A stretch of DNA of 64,000 bases. It comes from an uncultured Acetatifactor sp. Its GTDB lineage: Bacteria; Bacillota; Clostridia; Lachnospirales; Lachnospiraceae. The stretch covers positions 1 through 64,000 of the forward strand of contig CAJTKW010000005.1 of the NCBI GenBank assembly GCA_910577035.1, written 5' to 3'. The translations under genes were made by a program, and so were the position numbers. Of this stretch, positions 15,918 through 26,400 are shown piece by piece. The notes beneath the pieces were generated by a model. That model was given only the letters and a program-made list of their open reading frames with translations, searched no databases and was not told the origin of the DNA. How positions within the stretch are numbered: position 1 is the stretch's first letter; each line of letters begins with the position of its first letter.

Positions 15918-17042
15918 ATGAAAGAAAGAAAAAAATTGCTGCCTGCGGGAAAACCGGCAGCAGCGGCTCCGGGAACCCGGGAAAACGGAAATTCGCAGAG
16001 CGTGGAAGGAAAGTACAATCAACACAACAGGGACATCAGCAGCAGGTCTATATTTGGCAATGCGGTTCTGTGTGCACAGTTTTTGAGGGACAACGTGGAT
16101 ATGCCGCTGCTGAAGGATGTGCAGCCCGAGGATATTGAAGACGTGTCCGAACGCTATCATCCCTATCTGGGAACCGAGTTCACTTCGGATTCCGTGAAGC
16201 GGATTCGGATTCTGGATATTGAAAAAGGTAAGAAGGCGGGAAGAACGGAGCCACCGTTTCTGGTATCCCTTATCGAACATAAGAGCCTTGTGGAATATGA
16301 TGTCTCCATGCAGCTGCTACGGTATATGATGTGTATATGGACGGAGTACCGAAGAGAGATGGAAAAGCTTCACGGGGGCTGTACCGGTCAAAAGGGGTTT
16401 CGCTATCCTGTAATTATTCCTGTCGTATATTATGAGGGCGGGCGGGAATGGACGGCGGACAGGCATCTGTGCGGCAGAATTCGTGACAGCTCGGAATTCC
16501 GGAGGTGGATTCCGGATTTTCAATATGAGGTAGTCAGGATTCATGACTACAGCGACAGAGAGCTTTTGGAACGGGGAAATGAGATGTCCCTGATTATGTT
16601 GATTAACAAAATACAGAACACAATGGATCTGGAACGTTTTTTGCAGATACCACCGGATAAAATGAATCGGATTATTCAGAACAGCCCGGAGCATGTCCTG
16701 GAGGTTTTGGTGACGGTCATGGAGAGCCTGTGCCTTAAAATAGACGCATCGGCGGAGGAAAGGTCACAATGTGTTCGGAAAGTGAAAGTGCGTGATATGG
16801 GATATTTATTTGAAAATATGGAGAAAATCAGCATACAGGAAGAGCGGAAGAAGACCGAGGAGCAGCGCAGGAAGACTGAGGAAGAGCGGAAGAAAGCCGA
16901 GGAGCAGCGCAGGAAGACTGAGGAGCAGCGGAAGAAAGCCGAGGAGCAGCGCAGACGGGCTGATGAGGCGGAAGCAAAGCTTCGACTTGCCGAGGAAAAG
17001 ATAAGGCAGCTGCAGAAGCAATCCGGGGGATCGGACTGCTGA
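15918..17042 (+). CDS. Rpn-family PD-(D/E)XK nuclease (recombination-promoting, YhgA-like)
   Basis: A 374-residue protein. The central part matches the Rpn/PDDEXK family: KDVQPEDIEDV, a conserved LGTEF, then LVSLIEHKSL, where Glu-x-Lys forms part of the nuclease site, and IPVVYYEG. Family members cut DNA and can stimulate recA-independent recombination; many are linked to mobile DNA or phage defence. The C-terminus (about 300-370) is a highly charged heptad-type coiled coil built from KKAEEQRRKTEEQ repeats, so copy number may vary. The ATG at 15918 follows CAGGAGG; an upstream in-frame start (15819) lacks one. No transposon ends are visible. Confidence 0.78.
   Translation: MKERKKLLPAGKPAAAAPGTRENGNSQSVEGKYNQHNRDISSRSIFGNAVLCAQFLRDNVDMPLLKDVQPEDIEDVSERYHPYLGTEFTSDSVKRIRILDIEKGKKAGRTEPPFLVSLIEHKSLVEYDVSMQLLRYMMCIWTEYRREMEKLHGGCTGQKGFRYPVIIPVVYYEGGREWTADRHLCGRIRDSSEFRRWIPDFQYEVVRIHDYSDRELLERGNEMSLIMLINKIQNTMDLERFLQIPPDKMNRIIQNSPEHVLEVLVTVMESLCLKIDASAEERSQCVRKVKVRDMGYLFENMEKISIQEERKKTEEQRRKTEEERKKAEEQRRKTEEQRKKAEEQRRRADEAEAKLRLAEEKIRQLQKQSGGSDC
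16845..16960 (+). repeat. In-frame tandem repeats coding a charged coiled coil
   Basis: Blocks such as GAAGACCGAGGAGCAGCGCA recur about every 21-42 bases within the Rpn-type gene, encoding KKxEEQR-type heptads. The near-identity of blocks could allow length changes without breaking the frame. Confidence 0.65.
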
Positions 17043-17131
17043 CCCGTAAAGCCGGGTTTGATGCTTTGGTTATTGTTTTATCGATGAAGCTTGAGTAAAA
17101 TTGATTCCATGGTGTAGTGAGAAGGAGAACA

Positions 17132-17842
17132 ATGGTGGAAGGTAACAGGGCACAAGGCGGAATGCCGGAAATCGGTGGAGAAGGCCGGCCACGGCTGGGG
17201 AGGGATTTCTTTGCCAGGGACGGCATTACCGTGGCCAGGGAGCTTCTGGGAAAGATTCTGGTGCATGATACGAAAATCGGTCCGGTGCGGGGGATTATCA
17301 CCGAGGTGGAGAGTTATATGGGGGAGGAAGACAAGGGCTCCCATACCTATGGCGGCAGGCGCACGGAACGCACGGAGCCCATGTATCATGCCGGCGGAAC
17401 TTCCTATGTCTATTTGATTTACGGCATGTACAGCTGTATGAATATCGCTGCCATGACGGAAGGGATTCCCCAGGCGGTGCTGCTTCGCAGCGTGATTCCG
17501 GCGGACGGGGAGTCGGAGCGGCGGATGACAGAGCTGCGACAGGAAGCCGCGGCAGGGCGCCGGCGCCGGAGAGCAGAGGATGGTAGGGCCGGGAAGGAGG
17601 ATAAGACCGGAAAGGCGAAGCTGCCCTCTTTTGGAAAGCATCTTGCCGACGGGCCGGGCAAGCTCTGCATTGCCATGGGCATATCCAGGGCGGACAATGA
17701 TATAGATATGACAGAGAGCGGCTGTTTTTATGTGACGGAGGGGATTCCGGTGGAGTCCGCCAGAATCCGGGCAGCCAGACGGATTGGCATCGATTATGCG
17801 GAAGAAGCAGCGGAGTATTTGTGGCGTTTTTTTATAGAATAG
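17132..17842 (+). CDS. DNA-3-methyladenine glycosylase (AAG/MPG family)
   Basis: A 236-residue base-excision glycosylase that removes alkylated purines. It shows the family blocks ARELLGKILVHD, IITEVESYMG, SHTYGGRRTERTEPMY and GTSYVYLIYGMYSCMN (with the intercalating Tyr region), plus GPGKLCIAMGI. An insertion of about 25 residues rich in Arg/Lys/Asp (about 135-165) replaces a short loop, in line with other low-complexity inserts in this genome. ATG at 17132 after GAAGGAG; an alternative GTG at 17117 overlaps the ribosome site. It lies 19 bases before addB and may be co-transcribed as a repair unit. Confidence 0.9.
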   Translation: MVEGNRAQGGMPEIGGEGRPRLGRDFFARDGITVARELLGKILVHDTKIGPVRGIITEVESYMGEEDKGSHTYGGRRTERTEPMYHAGGTSYVYLIYGMYSCMNIAAMTEGIPQAVLLRSVIPADGESERRMTELRQEAAAGRRRRRAEDGRAGKEDKTGKAKLPSFGKHLADGPGKLCIAMGISRADNDIDMTESGCFYVTEGIPVESARIRAARRIGIDYAEEAAEYLWRFFIE

Positions 17843-17861
17843 AAAGTTAAAGAGTGTACAT

Positions 17862-20800
17862 ATGAGCTTAAAATTTGTGTTTGGTCCATCGGGAGCAGGT
17901 AAAAGCCGTTATCTCTATGAGGAGATTCTTCGCAGGGCAGCAGACGACAGCAGTAAGAATTTTCTGATCCTCGTGCCGGACCAGTTCACCATGCAGACCC
18001 AGAAGGATCTGGTTCTGCTGAGTGACCGGGGCGGTATTATGAATATAGACGTACTCAGCTTCGGGCGGCTGAACCATCGTATCATGGAAGAGGTGGGGGA
18101 GGACGACACACCGGTGCTGGACGATACGGGGAAAAGCCTGGTGCTGCAGAAAATAGCGGCGGATTTAAAAGAAGAGCTGCCGGTGCTTGGCAGCTTTCTG
18201 AGCAGGCAGGGATATATCCATGAGGTGAAAAGTGCCGTTTCCGAGTTTATGCAGTATGGGATCGGCGTGGAGGACGTGAGCACGCTGATAGAATATGCAC
18301 AGAAGAGGGGGGCTCTGGTACAGAAGCTGAAAGATCTGCAGACTCTTTACAGGGGATTCCGGGAGTACATACAGGGTAATTTTATTACCACCGAGGAAAC
18401 CCTGGACGTGCTGTGCCGTTCGCTTGCAAAATCCCGGCTGCTTCCCGGCAGCGTGGTAGTGTTTGACGGATTTACCGGATTTACGCCCATTCAGAATAAT
18501 GTGATCCGGGAGCTGATGCGGCTGTGCGGGGAAGTGATCGTTACGGTGACTATGGGGGAGGGCGAGGATCCCTACAAGCCGGGGGGGGAACAGCGGCTTT
18601 TCCATCTGAGCGGAAAGACTGTGGCGGATCTGGAGAGGCTGGCAAAGGATGCGGGAACAGAGAGGGCAAGGGACCTTTTCATACTGCCGGGAGATTCGTC
18701 TGTGGAAAGAGAGTGGAGGAACCGGCTGAGGGAAAGATGTGATATAGTGCTCCGGGACAGGCACCGCTTTGAAGAAGCTCCTGCCCTGCGGCATCTGGAA
18801 CGGAGCCTGTTTCGCTATAAGGTGCGGCCTTACGAGGGGGAGCAGCAGGAAATCCGCATATTTGAAACCACCAGCCCCAGGGATGAGGTGTACCAGGCCG
18901 GACTGTTGATCCGGGAGCTGGTTCGGGAGGAAGGGCTGGCATACAGGGATATTGCGGTGATTACGGGGGATCTGGAGGGGTATGGTCCCTATGTGGAGAC
19001 AGAGTTTGCCCAGATGGACATTCCCTGTTTTCTGGACAGGACCAGGGGGATTGTCTTAAATCCCATGGTGGAATATATCAAGAGTGCATTGGAGTTGTAT
19101 TTAAAAGACTTCTCCTATGAAGCCGTGTTCCACTACCTTCGCAGCGGGCTGGCGGAGATGGAGCCCGGTGAGGTGGACGTGCTGGAAAATTACGTGATCG
19201 AGACCGGAATCCGGGGGTATCGCAGCTATAGCCGTCTTTTTACCCGTAAGACAAAAGAGATGGGAGAGGAGGAAGAGGAGCTGGCGAAGCTGAATTCGCT
19301 GCGGGAGCGTTTTTTGTCCCGGGTTGAACTGCTGCATATGAAGCACCGGGAACCTGTTCGCCATTATGTGGACAAGCTCTATGACTTTCTGATGCAGGCC
19401 GGGGTGCAGAGTAAGCTGGCTTCCTATGAGGCGGAATTTACAGGCCGGGGCGAGTTGTCGAAAGCCCGGGAATACGCACAGATTTATCGGCTGATTATGG
19501 AGCTGCTGGAGCAGGTCTATGAGCTCTTGGGAGAAGAGACCATTTCTTTGCAGGAATTTGCTGATATTCTGGAGGCAGGCTTCGGGGAAATTCAGGTGGG
19601 AATCATTCCGCAGAATGTGGACCGGGTAGTAGTGGGAGATATGGAACGTACCCGCTTAAAGCAGGTGAAGGCATTGTTTTTCCTGGGAGTCAATGACGGG
19701 AATATTCCCAAGAACGCCTCCAGGGGGGGGATTATCTCCGATATGGACAGGGAGTTCCTGCGGGAGTCCCGGCTGGAGCTGGCTCCCAGTCCCAGGCAGC
19801 AGATGTTCATTCAGAGGCTGTACCTGTACCTGAACATGACAAAGCCCTCCGAAAAGCTGTACCTGTCCTGTTCCCGGGTAAACAGTGCAGGTAAATCCCT
19901 GCGTCCCGCTTACCTCATCGATACGGTGAAAAGACTATTCCCCGGTATCCGGACGGAGCATCCGGAGCTTCGCAGTCCCCTGGAACAGATCGTCACGGGA
20001 CGGGAGGGGGCCGGTTATCTTGCACAGGGGCTGCGGGAGTTTGCGGCGGGGGCTCTGTCTCCGGAAAGGGAGCGGGAGATCCTTGCCATATACCAGGCCT
20101 TTGATAAGGACGAGCTTCGGCAGGAAAGGGATTTTCTGCGGGAGGCAGCTTTTAAGCGGTATCGTGACAGCGGGCTTTCGGCGGTAGTGGCGGAGGCGCT
20201 TTACGGGAAATACCTGGAGAACAGCGTATCCCGTCTGGAGACCTTTGCGGCCTGTGCCTACAGGCACTTCCTGCAATACGGGCTCACCCTGCAGGAGCGT
20301 CGGGAATTTATCTTTGAGACGGCGGATATGGGAAATGTGTATCACGGGGTTCTGGAGCAGTTTGCAGGAAAGCTGGAAGAGAGGCAGTATACCTGGTTTG
20401 ATTTCCCGGAAGAATTTGCGGAAAAGACCGTGGAAGAGGCCCTGGAGCAGTTTGCCGCCTCCTATGGAGATACGGTGCTTTACAGCAGTGCCAGGAACGA
20501 ATATGCCCTTACCAGGATGGCGAGGATTCTGACCAGAACGGTGCTGACCCTGCAGAGGCAGCTGAAAAGGGGGAGCTTCCGGCCGGATGCCTATGAGCTT
20601 TCCTTCCGGTTTGCCGAGGATCTGGACAGTGTGAACGTGAGCCTCTCCGGGCAGGAGAAGATGCGGCTGCAGGGGCGGATTGACCGTATTGATGTGGCGG
20701 AAGAAGGGGAAAAGGTCTATGTGAAGGTGGTGGATTATAAGTCGGGTGACAGGCACTTTGACCTGGCGGCACTGTACTACGGGCTGCAGCTGCAGCTGGT

Positions 20801-21335
20801 GGTGTATATGAATGCAGCTCTGGAGGTGGAGGCGAAGAAGCATCCGGGCAGGGAGATTCTTCCGGCAGCGCTGCTGTATTACCATATTGACGATCCTGCC
20901 GTAGAGTCCCCGGTGGAGCTGTCGGAGGAGGAGATTGAGGAGCAGATCGCCGGGCAGCTGCGGATGAAGGGAGTAGTCAGCAGTGAGCCGGGAATCGTGG
21001 AACGGCTGGACGGCGGGGAGTGGAGCCGGTCGGAGGTGATTCCCGTGGAGCGGAAGAAGGACGGGAGCTTCAGCGCCCGCTCTTCGATATTGAGCGGCGG
21101 AGATTTGAAGACGGTGTCCGAGTATGTCTCCAAAAAGATAGCGTCAATCGGCAGGGAGATTCTGGACGGGAATATTTCCCTGAACCCGTATGAGATGGGA
21201 ACCGAGGAAGCGTGTACCTGGTGTGCCTTTAAGCGGGTGTGCGGCTTCGAAGCCTCAATGCCGGGCTGTGAGAAGCGGCAGCTGGAGAGCATGGATCGGG
21301 AAGAGGCGCTGGAGAGGATGGGAAAGACGCCATGA
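17862..21335 (+). CDS. addB: ATP-dependent helicase/nuclease subunit B (AddB)
   Basis: A 1157-residue AddB subunit of the AddAB (RecBCD-like) double-strand-break processing enzyme. The N-terminus has a Walker A loop, GPSGAGKS. The C-terminal RecB-type nuclease includes VVDYKSGD and Cys residues that ligate a 4Fe-4S cluster: ACAYRHF near residue 800 and CTWCAFKRVCGF near the end. In most Firmicutes addB lies directly before addA; here addA starts 2.1 kb downstream beyond a regulator and gene debris. Length is normal. Confidence 0.93.
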   Translation: MSLKFVFGPSGAGKSRYLYEEILRRAADDSSKNFLILVPDQFTMQTQKDLVLLSDRGGIMNIDVLSFGRLNHRIMEEVGEDDTPVLDDTGKSLVLQKIAADLKEELPVLGSFLSRQGYIHEVKSAVSEFMQYGIGVEDVSTLIEYAQKRGALVQKLKDLQTLYRGFREYIQGNFITTEETLDVLCRSLAKSRLLPGSVVVFDGFTGFTPIQNNVIRELMRLCGEVIVTVTMGEGEDPYKPGGEQRLFHLSGKTVADLERLAKDAGTERARDLFILPGDSSVEREWRNRLRERCDIVLRDRHRFEEAPALRHLERSLFRYKVRPYEGEQQEIRIFETTSPRDEVYQAGLLIRELVREEGLAYRDIAVITGDLEGYGPYVETEFAQMDIPCFLDRTRGIVLNPMVEYIKSALELYLKDFSYEAVFHYLRSGLAEMEPGEVDVLENYVIETGIRGYRSYSRLFTRKTKEMGEEEEELAKLNSLRERFLSRVELLHMKHREPVRHYVDKLYDFLMQAGVQSKLASYEAEFTGRGELSKAREYAQIYRLIMELLEQVYELLGEETISLQEFADILEAGFGEIQVGIIPQNVDRVVVGDMERTRLKQVKALFFLGVNDGNIPKNASRGGIISDMDREFLRESRLELAPSPRQQMFIQRLYLYLNMTKPSEKLYLSCSRVNSAGKSLRPAYLIDTVKRLFPGIRTEHPELRSPLEQIVTGREGAGYLAQGLREFAAGALSPEREREILAIYQAFDKDELRQERDFLREAAFKRYRDSGLSAVVAEALYGKYLENSVSRLETFAACAYRHFLQYGLTLQERREFIFETADMGNVYHGVLEQFAGKLEERQYTWFDFPEEFAEKTVEEALEQFAASYGDTVLYSSARNEYALTRMARILTRTVLTLQRQLKRGSFRPDAYELSFRFAEDLDSVNVSLSGQEKMRLQGRIDRIDVAEEGEKVYVKVVDYKSGDRHFDLAALYYGLQLQLVVYMNAALEVEAKKHPGREILPAALLYYHIDDPAVESPVELSEEEIEEQIAGQLRMKGVVSSEPGIVERLDGGEWSRSEVIPVERKKDGSFSARSSILSGGDLKTVSEYVSKKIASIGREILDGNISLNPYEMGTEEACTWCAFKRVCGFEASMPGCEKRQLESMDREEALERMGKTP

Positions 21336-21339
21336 AAAG

Positions 21340-21509
21340 AAAAATTTTGGTTTCAGATTACGCTGGGAGATCATCTGAATGAAGAGCTGGAGCAGTACTT
21401 CTCCGGCACCATCACGGAGGACATGGTGATTGAACACCTGGAAAGCCGTGTGGGATTGTATTTGGGGTTCTATCTTGATGGGTTTGTGGGAGTGCGTGGA
21501 GGGCGGTAA
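21340..21509 (+). pseudogene. C-terminal remnant of an ABC-transporter solute-binding protein
   Basis: Directly after addB, one frame without a start reads DHLNEELEQYFSGTITED and VIEHLESRVGLYL before a stop at 21507. This resembles the C-terminal tail of sugar-binding lipoproteins (a Glu-Leu-x-x-Tyr-Phe-x-Gly segment ending in an RV-x-LYL motif). No upstream part exists, so it is gene debris. The assignment rests on about 30 residues. Confidence 0.45.
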
Positions 21510-21803
21510 ACCGCATTAAATGGGGATTCTTTGGGGATGGGGTCTGGTGGTTTTGAGTCATTTTGGTTGAATTCTGGTGGGGGCTGAACGAAAGTTGAAC
21601 TCAGAACTAGCAATGCGCTTTATAAATCCGTCCTATTTATTTGCGTGTGGAACGAAGCAAATAATTGTTGTAAACTGTTTATGAATATACGGCATGCCGA
21701 GCTTGCCGTTTGGAGAGGCAGGCTCGGGCTGAAAGTCCAGAATATCCGGATGACTATTTGCCTTGGAATCCTTTTAGGAACAGTGCCAATCCCCCTTTTT
21801 GAT
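21510..21803. other. Gap between gene debris and the DeoR-like gene
   Basis: No convincing gene. An imperfect hairpin, GCCGAGCTTGCC with GGCAGGCTCGGGC, lies near 21698-21732; no U-run follows. The 62-codon ORF here has no ribosome site and no recognisable motif. Confidence 0.5.
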
Positions 21804-22607
21804 TCATCCGTTTGGACATACTGCTGCTTTTGATTCTTTTTCTGTTATAATAACTTCAATGCCTTGTTCATCAAAAGCGGATAGGTCTTCTTCAGAAGCA
21901 TCCCAATCCGTAATTAGTTTATTTAGCCTATTAGCCGGGCAAATGCTGACAACAGATTCAAAACCAATTTTTTCAGTAGGATATAGACCGATACTTTCCT
22001 TTGATGAATCAATAAGAGCGTTCCAAAAGCTGATTGCCTGGGACTTTTGTATTGATAGTCCAAATCCTGGTGAAATAAACGCGGATGTAATAAAACATTT
22101 ATCAAAACGCAAACGCTTTATCATCTCAATGGCAAATGAATCATAACAGTTTCCTTTGTCATCCATTTCCCCACCCAGGAGAATAACAGAAATAGGATCC
22201 CTTTTTCTCAATTCTTCGGCAATAACGATGGAGTTTGTCACAACACGAATTTTCAAGTCTTCCGGCAAGCTCTGCACCATAAAGTAACCGACAGTAGCCG
22301 AAGTAATAAATACGACATCGCCCAGCTTAATCATTGACACAGCTTTTTTGGCGATTGCCATATAATTAGGCTTTATTTCGGTAATATCTTTTCCGGTTAT
22401 ATGGCGAGGTTTCCCGAACGCTACCTGGTGAACAGGAATAGCTCCTCCATGTGTTTTTTTAAGAAGGCCCTGTTCATCCAGAAGTCTTAAATCTCTGCGG
22501 GCGGATTCTACCGAAATGTTAAATTTCCGGGTTATTTCGTCAACTGAAATTCTTTCATTTTGTTTCAGCATATTCAATATTACCTGATGTCTTTCTTCAA
22601 TAAACAT
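21804..22607 (-). CDS. DeoR-family transcriptional regulator
   Basis: A 267-residue regulator with an N-terminal DeoR helix-turn-helix (EERHQVILNMLKQNERISVD, then the recognition helix SVESARRDLRLL and KTHGGAIPV) and a C-terminal sugar-phosphate sensor domain. DeoR proteins usually repress carbohydrate operons, but none is adjacent apart from a solute-binding-protein remnant. The gene is clearly more AT-rich than its neighbours and is antiparallel to addB and addA, which flank it, consistent with acquisition or a decayed sugar locus. Confidence 0.85.
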   Translation of the reverse strand: MFIEERHQVILNMLKQNERISVDEITRKFNISVESARRDLRLLDEQGLLKKTHGGAIPVHQVAFGKPRHITGKDITEIKPNYMAIAKKAVSMIKLGDVVFITSATVGYFMVQSLPEDLKIRVVTNSIVIAEELRKRDPISVILLGGEMDDKGNCYDSFAIEMIKRLRFDKCFITSAFISPGFGLSIQKSQAISFWNALIDSSKESIGLYPTEKIGFESVVSICPANRLNKLITDWDASEEDLSAFDEQGIEVIITEKESKAAVCPNG

Positions 22608-22671
22608 AATTTAACTCCATTTTCATGATTTTTAGTAGTAGTAAGTGGCACCTGTATTACTGCTTATTACC

Positions 22672-22700
22672 ATTTTATGCTATATATTACTTTTTGTCAA
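22672..22700 (-). promoter_or_regulatory. Promoter of the deoR-like gene
   Basis: Minus strand TTGACA (22695-22700), 17 bases, TAAAAT (22672-22677), about 65 bases before the ATG at 22607. Confidence 0.7.
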
Positions 22701-23381
22701 GTTAAAAATTAATAAACGGCAATTACAATTAACATTCGGCAATGCCGTGCAGTTTTTATTGTTGTATCTGTCAGTTCCTTGAAGATGCCATTTAGCCGCA
22801 TAGCCATCCACACCAAATGGCATCCCTTTACCATATCCTCCGCCTCGTTACGCACTGTAAGATGCGCTGGTCCGACAGCGCAGTATTAGGGAATGGCTAT
22901 ATTTTCACTGATGTAACGGCAAAAGGAAATCCGTCACCATTCGGCACAAGTTTTGCCTCGCTGTTTGTGCGGGCGGTATTTCCGATCTGTGCGAGACTGG
23001 ATGCGGCATATGGAGATGCTCTATTGATGCTTTCGACATGTGCTTATCATGTGGAAAATGGACGTTTTGTTATTGTAGCGAAGAGAAAAGCATAATAAAG
23101 TACAGTAGGTATTCCTATCTGTATCCGGATACGGAATTCCGTAATGCGTATCAATCCCTGGCGGGAAGCGGCTGTGTGGAAACCGCGGGAAGTCTGCCGC
23201 CAGGTTATAAATTCAGTTTTCGGAAATATGGCTTGCTTCATGGGGGCCACGATTTATTATCCCCTTACGTCGGCATGTCCATTTCATGCAGCATTCAAGT
23301 GCGCGGGGCAGTTGCAGGCCCTGCGCCTTTTCTGCTTTTGTTCCGGCTTATTTCATGTTATACTTATAGGCAGACAGTGCT
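22701..23381. other. Gene-poor interval with debris between deoR and addA
   Basis: About 680 bases. The ORF at 22817-23095 (92 codons) has no ribosome site and starts inside an inverted repeat; its stretch NPSPFGTSFASLFVRAVFP looks protein-like but matches no family I recognise. It may be a decayed gene. The rest up to the addA promoter has no supported feature. Confidence 0.45.
22784..22824. repeat. Perfect 10-base inverted repeat
   Basis: GATGCCATTT (22784-22793) and AAATGGCATC (22815-22824) flank 21 bases. It could be a hairpin, an operator, or a trace of a mobile element edge; no matching copy is seen elsewhere in the window. Confidence 0.5.
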
Positions 23382-23410
23382 TTGGGGAATTGGATAATTA
23401 AAAGTATAGA
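23382..23410 (+). promoter_or_regulatory. Possible promoter for addA
   Basis: TTGGGG (23382-23387), 17 bases, TATAGA (23405-23410), 20 bases before the addA start. Weak -35. It would be needed if the island has uncoupled addA from addB transcription. Confidence 0.4.
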
Positions 23411-23429
23411 TAAGTCAGGAGCATGAGCC

Positions 23430-26400
23430 ATGCCGGTAACATTTACAGCGGAGCAGCAGGAGGTCATAAATTTAAGGGATTGCAGTATATTGGTGTCTGC
23501 GGCGGCAGGCAGCGGGAAGACGGCTGTGCTGGTGGAGAGGATCGTTAAAATGGTCTGCGACGAGGAGAAGCCGGTTGACATTGACCGGCTTCTGGTGGTG
23601 ACCTTTACCAATGCGGCGGCCTCGGAAATGCGGGAGAGGATAGCGGCGGGGATTGCCGCAAGGCTGGCGGAGAACCCGGATTCCGAGCATATCCAGCGGC
23701 AGGCGGCCTTGCTGCACAATGCCCAGATTACCACCATTGACAGCTTCTGTCTGTTTCTGCTGCGGAATCATTTCAATGAGATCGGCCTGGATCCTGCTTT
23801 CCGCATTGCGGATGAGGGGGAGATCAGGCTACTGGAGCAGGAGGTGCTGCAGGAGCTGCTGGAGGCGTCTTTTGCTTCGGAAAGCGAGGCCTTTCGGTAT
23901 TGCGTGGAATATTTTTGCCCCGGGGGCAGGGAAAGCGCTTTGGAGCAGCATATCCTGAATCTTTCCCGGTTCGCGGCGGGTTTTCCCTGGCCGGAGGAAT
24001 GGCTGGAGGAGAGGCGGAAGGACTATGGGGACGAAGGGGTGGAGGCATTGTGCGAGAGCGTCTGCGGCAGATATTTGGCAAAGCATCTTGAAGTCATGGT
24101 TCAGGGCTGGATGCGGAAGCTGGAGCGGGTGCAGGCTCTCTGCCTGGAGCCGGACGGTCCTTATATGTATGGGGAGCTGGTGGAGAGGGAGCTGGAGCTG
24201 TTGGAGGGCCTGAACCGGTGTACCGGCCTGGCGGAATATGCGGCAAAGCTTCCGGCAGTGCAGTTCGGCCGGCTTTCCTCCAAAAAGGATGACAGCGTGA
24301 ACGGGGATAAGCGGGAGCTTGCGGCGGCCATCAGGGCGGAGGTGAAGAAGAGCGTCCAGGCTACGGCGGAGAGGTTCTTTGCCACGCCCCTGGAGCTGGC
24401 TGTCTCCCAGGCCTTAAGCTGCAGGAAGCCGGTGGATACGCTGATTGATCTGGCACTGGACTTCAGAAGGAGGATGGCGGAGAAGAAGCAGGAGAAGAAG
24501 GTGGTGGACTTCTCGGATGTGGAGCATTTTGCCCTGGACATTCTTCTGAGGAGGGAAGCGGGGGAGATCAGGCCCAGCCGGGTAGCCCTGGAGTATCGTC
24601 AGTATTTTGAGGAGATTCTCATAGACGAGTATCAGGACAGCAACCTGGTGCAGGAGATTCTTTTGAGTGCCGTTTCCGGGGAGGAAGCGGGACATTTCAA
24701 CCGTTTCATGGTGGGAGACGTCAAGCAGAGTATTTATAAGTTTCGGCTGGCCAGACCGGAGCTTTTCCTGGAAAAATATCACAGCTATCTACCGACGGCC
24801 GGGAAGGCTTACGGTGCCTTGGCTGCCGGTAAAGTCTGCGCTGCCGCCGGTATAGTCTGTGATGACTCGGCTGCCGGGCAGGAGGGCGGTCCGGCGGAAG
24901 CTGCTGCATGGGAGGACGGACAGAAGAGTCTGGCAGGAGGGCAGGAGGGAGGCTTCCGGCGCAGGATCGACCTGACCAGGAATTTCCGCAGCCGCCCCCA
25001 GGTGATAGAGGCGGTTAATGAGGTGTTTTCCAGGCTTATGAACGAAAAGACAGGGGGGCTTGCCTATGATGAGCGGGCAGCTCTTTATGCCGGGGCGGCA
25101 TATCCGGAGAATACGGGCAATGAAAGCGAGCTTCTCCTGGTGGAAAAGCCCGGGGAGGGCGGCAGGCAGGGCTCTCCATTGAACGCCAGGCAGGCGGAGG
25201 CCATGGTCATAGCGGAGAAGATCCGGGAGCTGCGCCGGGAATTTACCGTGACGGACAGGGGGGACGGGGGACTGCGTCCCGTGGAATACTCGGATATGGT
25301 GATTCTGCTGCGGGCTACCAGCGGCTGGGACGAGGAATTTAAGAAGGTGCTGGAAGAGGAAGGCATTCCGGTTTATATTACATCCAGGAGCGGTTACTTC
25401 GGGGCCGCGGAGGTGCAGGAGCTGTTACAGCTTTTGCGGGTCTTGGACAATCCCCGTCAGGATATTCCCCTGTTTGGGGTGATGAAGTCCGTTTTCGGAG
25501 GCTTTACCGAGGAGGAGATCGCCCTGATAAGATGCGGCGGCAGAAAATGCAGCCTCTATGAGGCGGCGGAGTTGTTTGCGGCAGGAGGCGAAGGGGAGTA
25601 CCCGAAGGGCGGGCGGGAAGCGGAAGGTGAGCAGGAAAAAGGCGAAGGGGAGTGCCCGAAGGGCGGGCGTAAGTCGGAAGGCGTGCAGGAAAAAGGAGAA
25701 GGGGCGGAATGCCCGAAGGGCGGGCGGGAAGCGGAAGGCGAGCAGGAAAAAGGCGAAGGGGAGTCCACGAAGGGCGGGCGGAAGTCGGAAGGCGAGCAGG
25801 AAAAAGGCGAAGGGGAGTCCACGAAGGATACAGAGGAAGCCGGGGACGAAAAAGAGACGGGAGAGGCTCTGGAGGCGCAAGGGTATAAAGAGCTGCGGGC
25901 CAGGACGAAGGCCTTTCTTCATAAAATAGACGAATACCGGCGCTGTACGGTATATATGCCTGTGCGGGAGCTTCTGACAAGGCTGATTACGGACTTTGAT
26001 TATCTGAATTATGTGACTGCCCTTCCGGCAGGCGGAAAGCGTCGGGCCAATGTGGAGATGCTGCTGACCCGGGCTTCAGAGTTTGAAAAAACCAGCTATT
26101 TCGGGCTGTTTCACTTTATCCGTTATATGGAGCAGCTGGAAAAGTACGATGTGGATTACGGGGAAGCGGAGCTGCTGGACGAGAACGCCAATGTAGTGCG
26201 GATTATGAGCATTCACAAAAGCAAAGGCCTGGAATTTCCCGTTACCTTTGTGGCTGGCCTGGGGAAACGTTTTAACATGCAGGACGTAAACCGGTCTTTG
26301 ATTCTGGACATGGATCTGGGGCTGGCCACGGATTATATGGATCCGGTACGGCGTCTGAAAAACAAGACTCTGCGCAGGAACGTACTGATGCGCAAATCCC

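Noticed and set aside
15918..17042. Reading the Rpn-type gene as part of an insertion sequence
   Set aside because: No terminal inverted repeats or target duplications are visible, and Rpn proteins are nucleases of the PD-(D/E)XK type rather than DDE transposases.
21645..21833. A 62-codon ORF after the solute-binding remnant
   Set aside because: No ribosome site, no motif, and it overlaps the end of the deoR-like gene on the other strand.
23038..23397. ORFs between deoR and addA (119 and 85 codons)
   Set aside because: Overlapping frames without ribosome sites or recognisable motifs; treated as debris.
25583..25845. Possible CRISPR-like array in addA
   Set aside because: Repeats are contiguous, in-frame and part of the protein, with no unique spacers.
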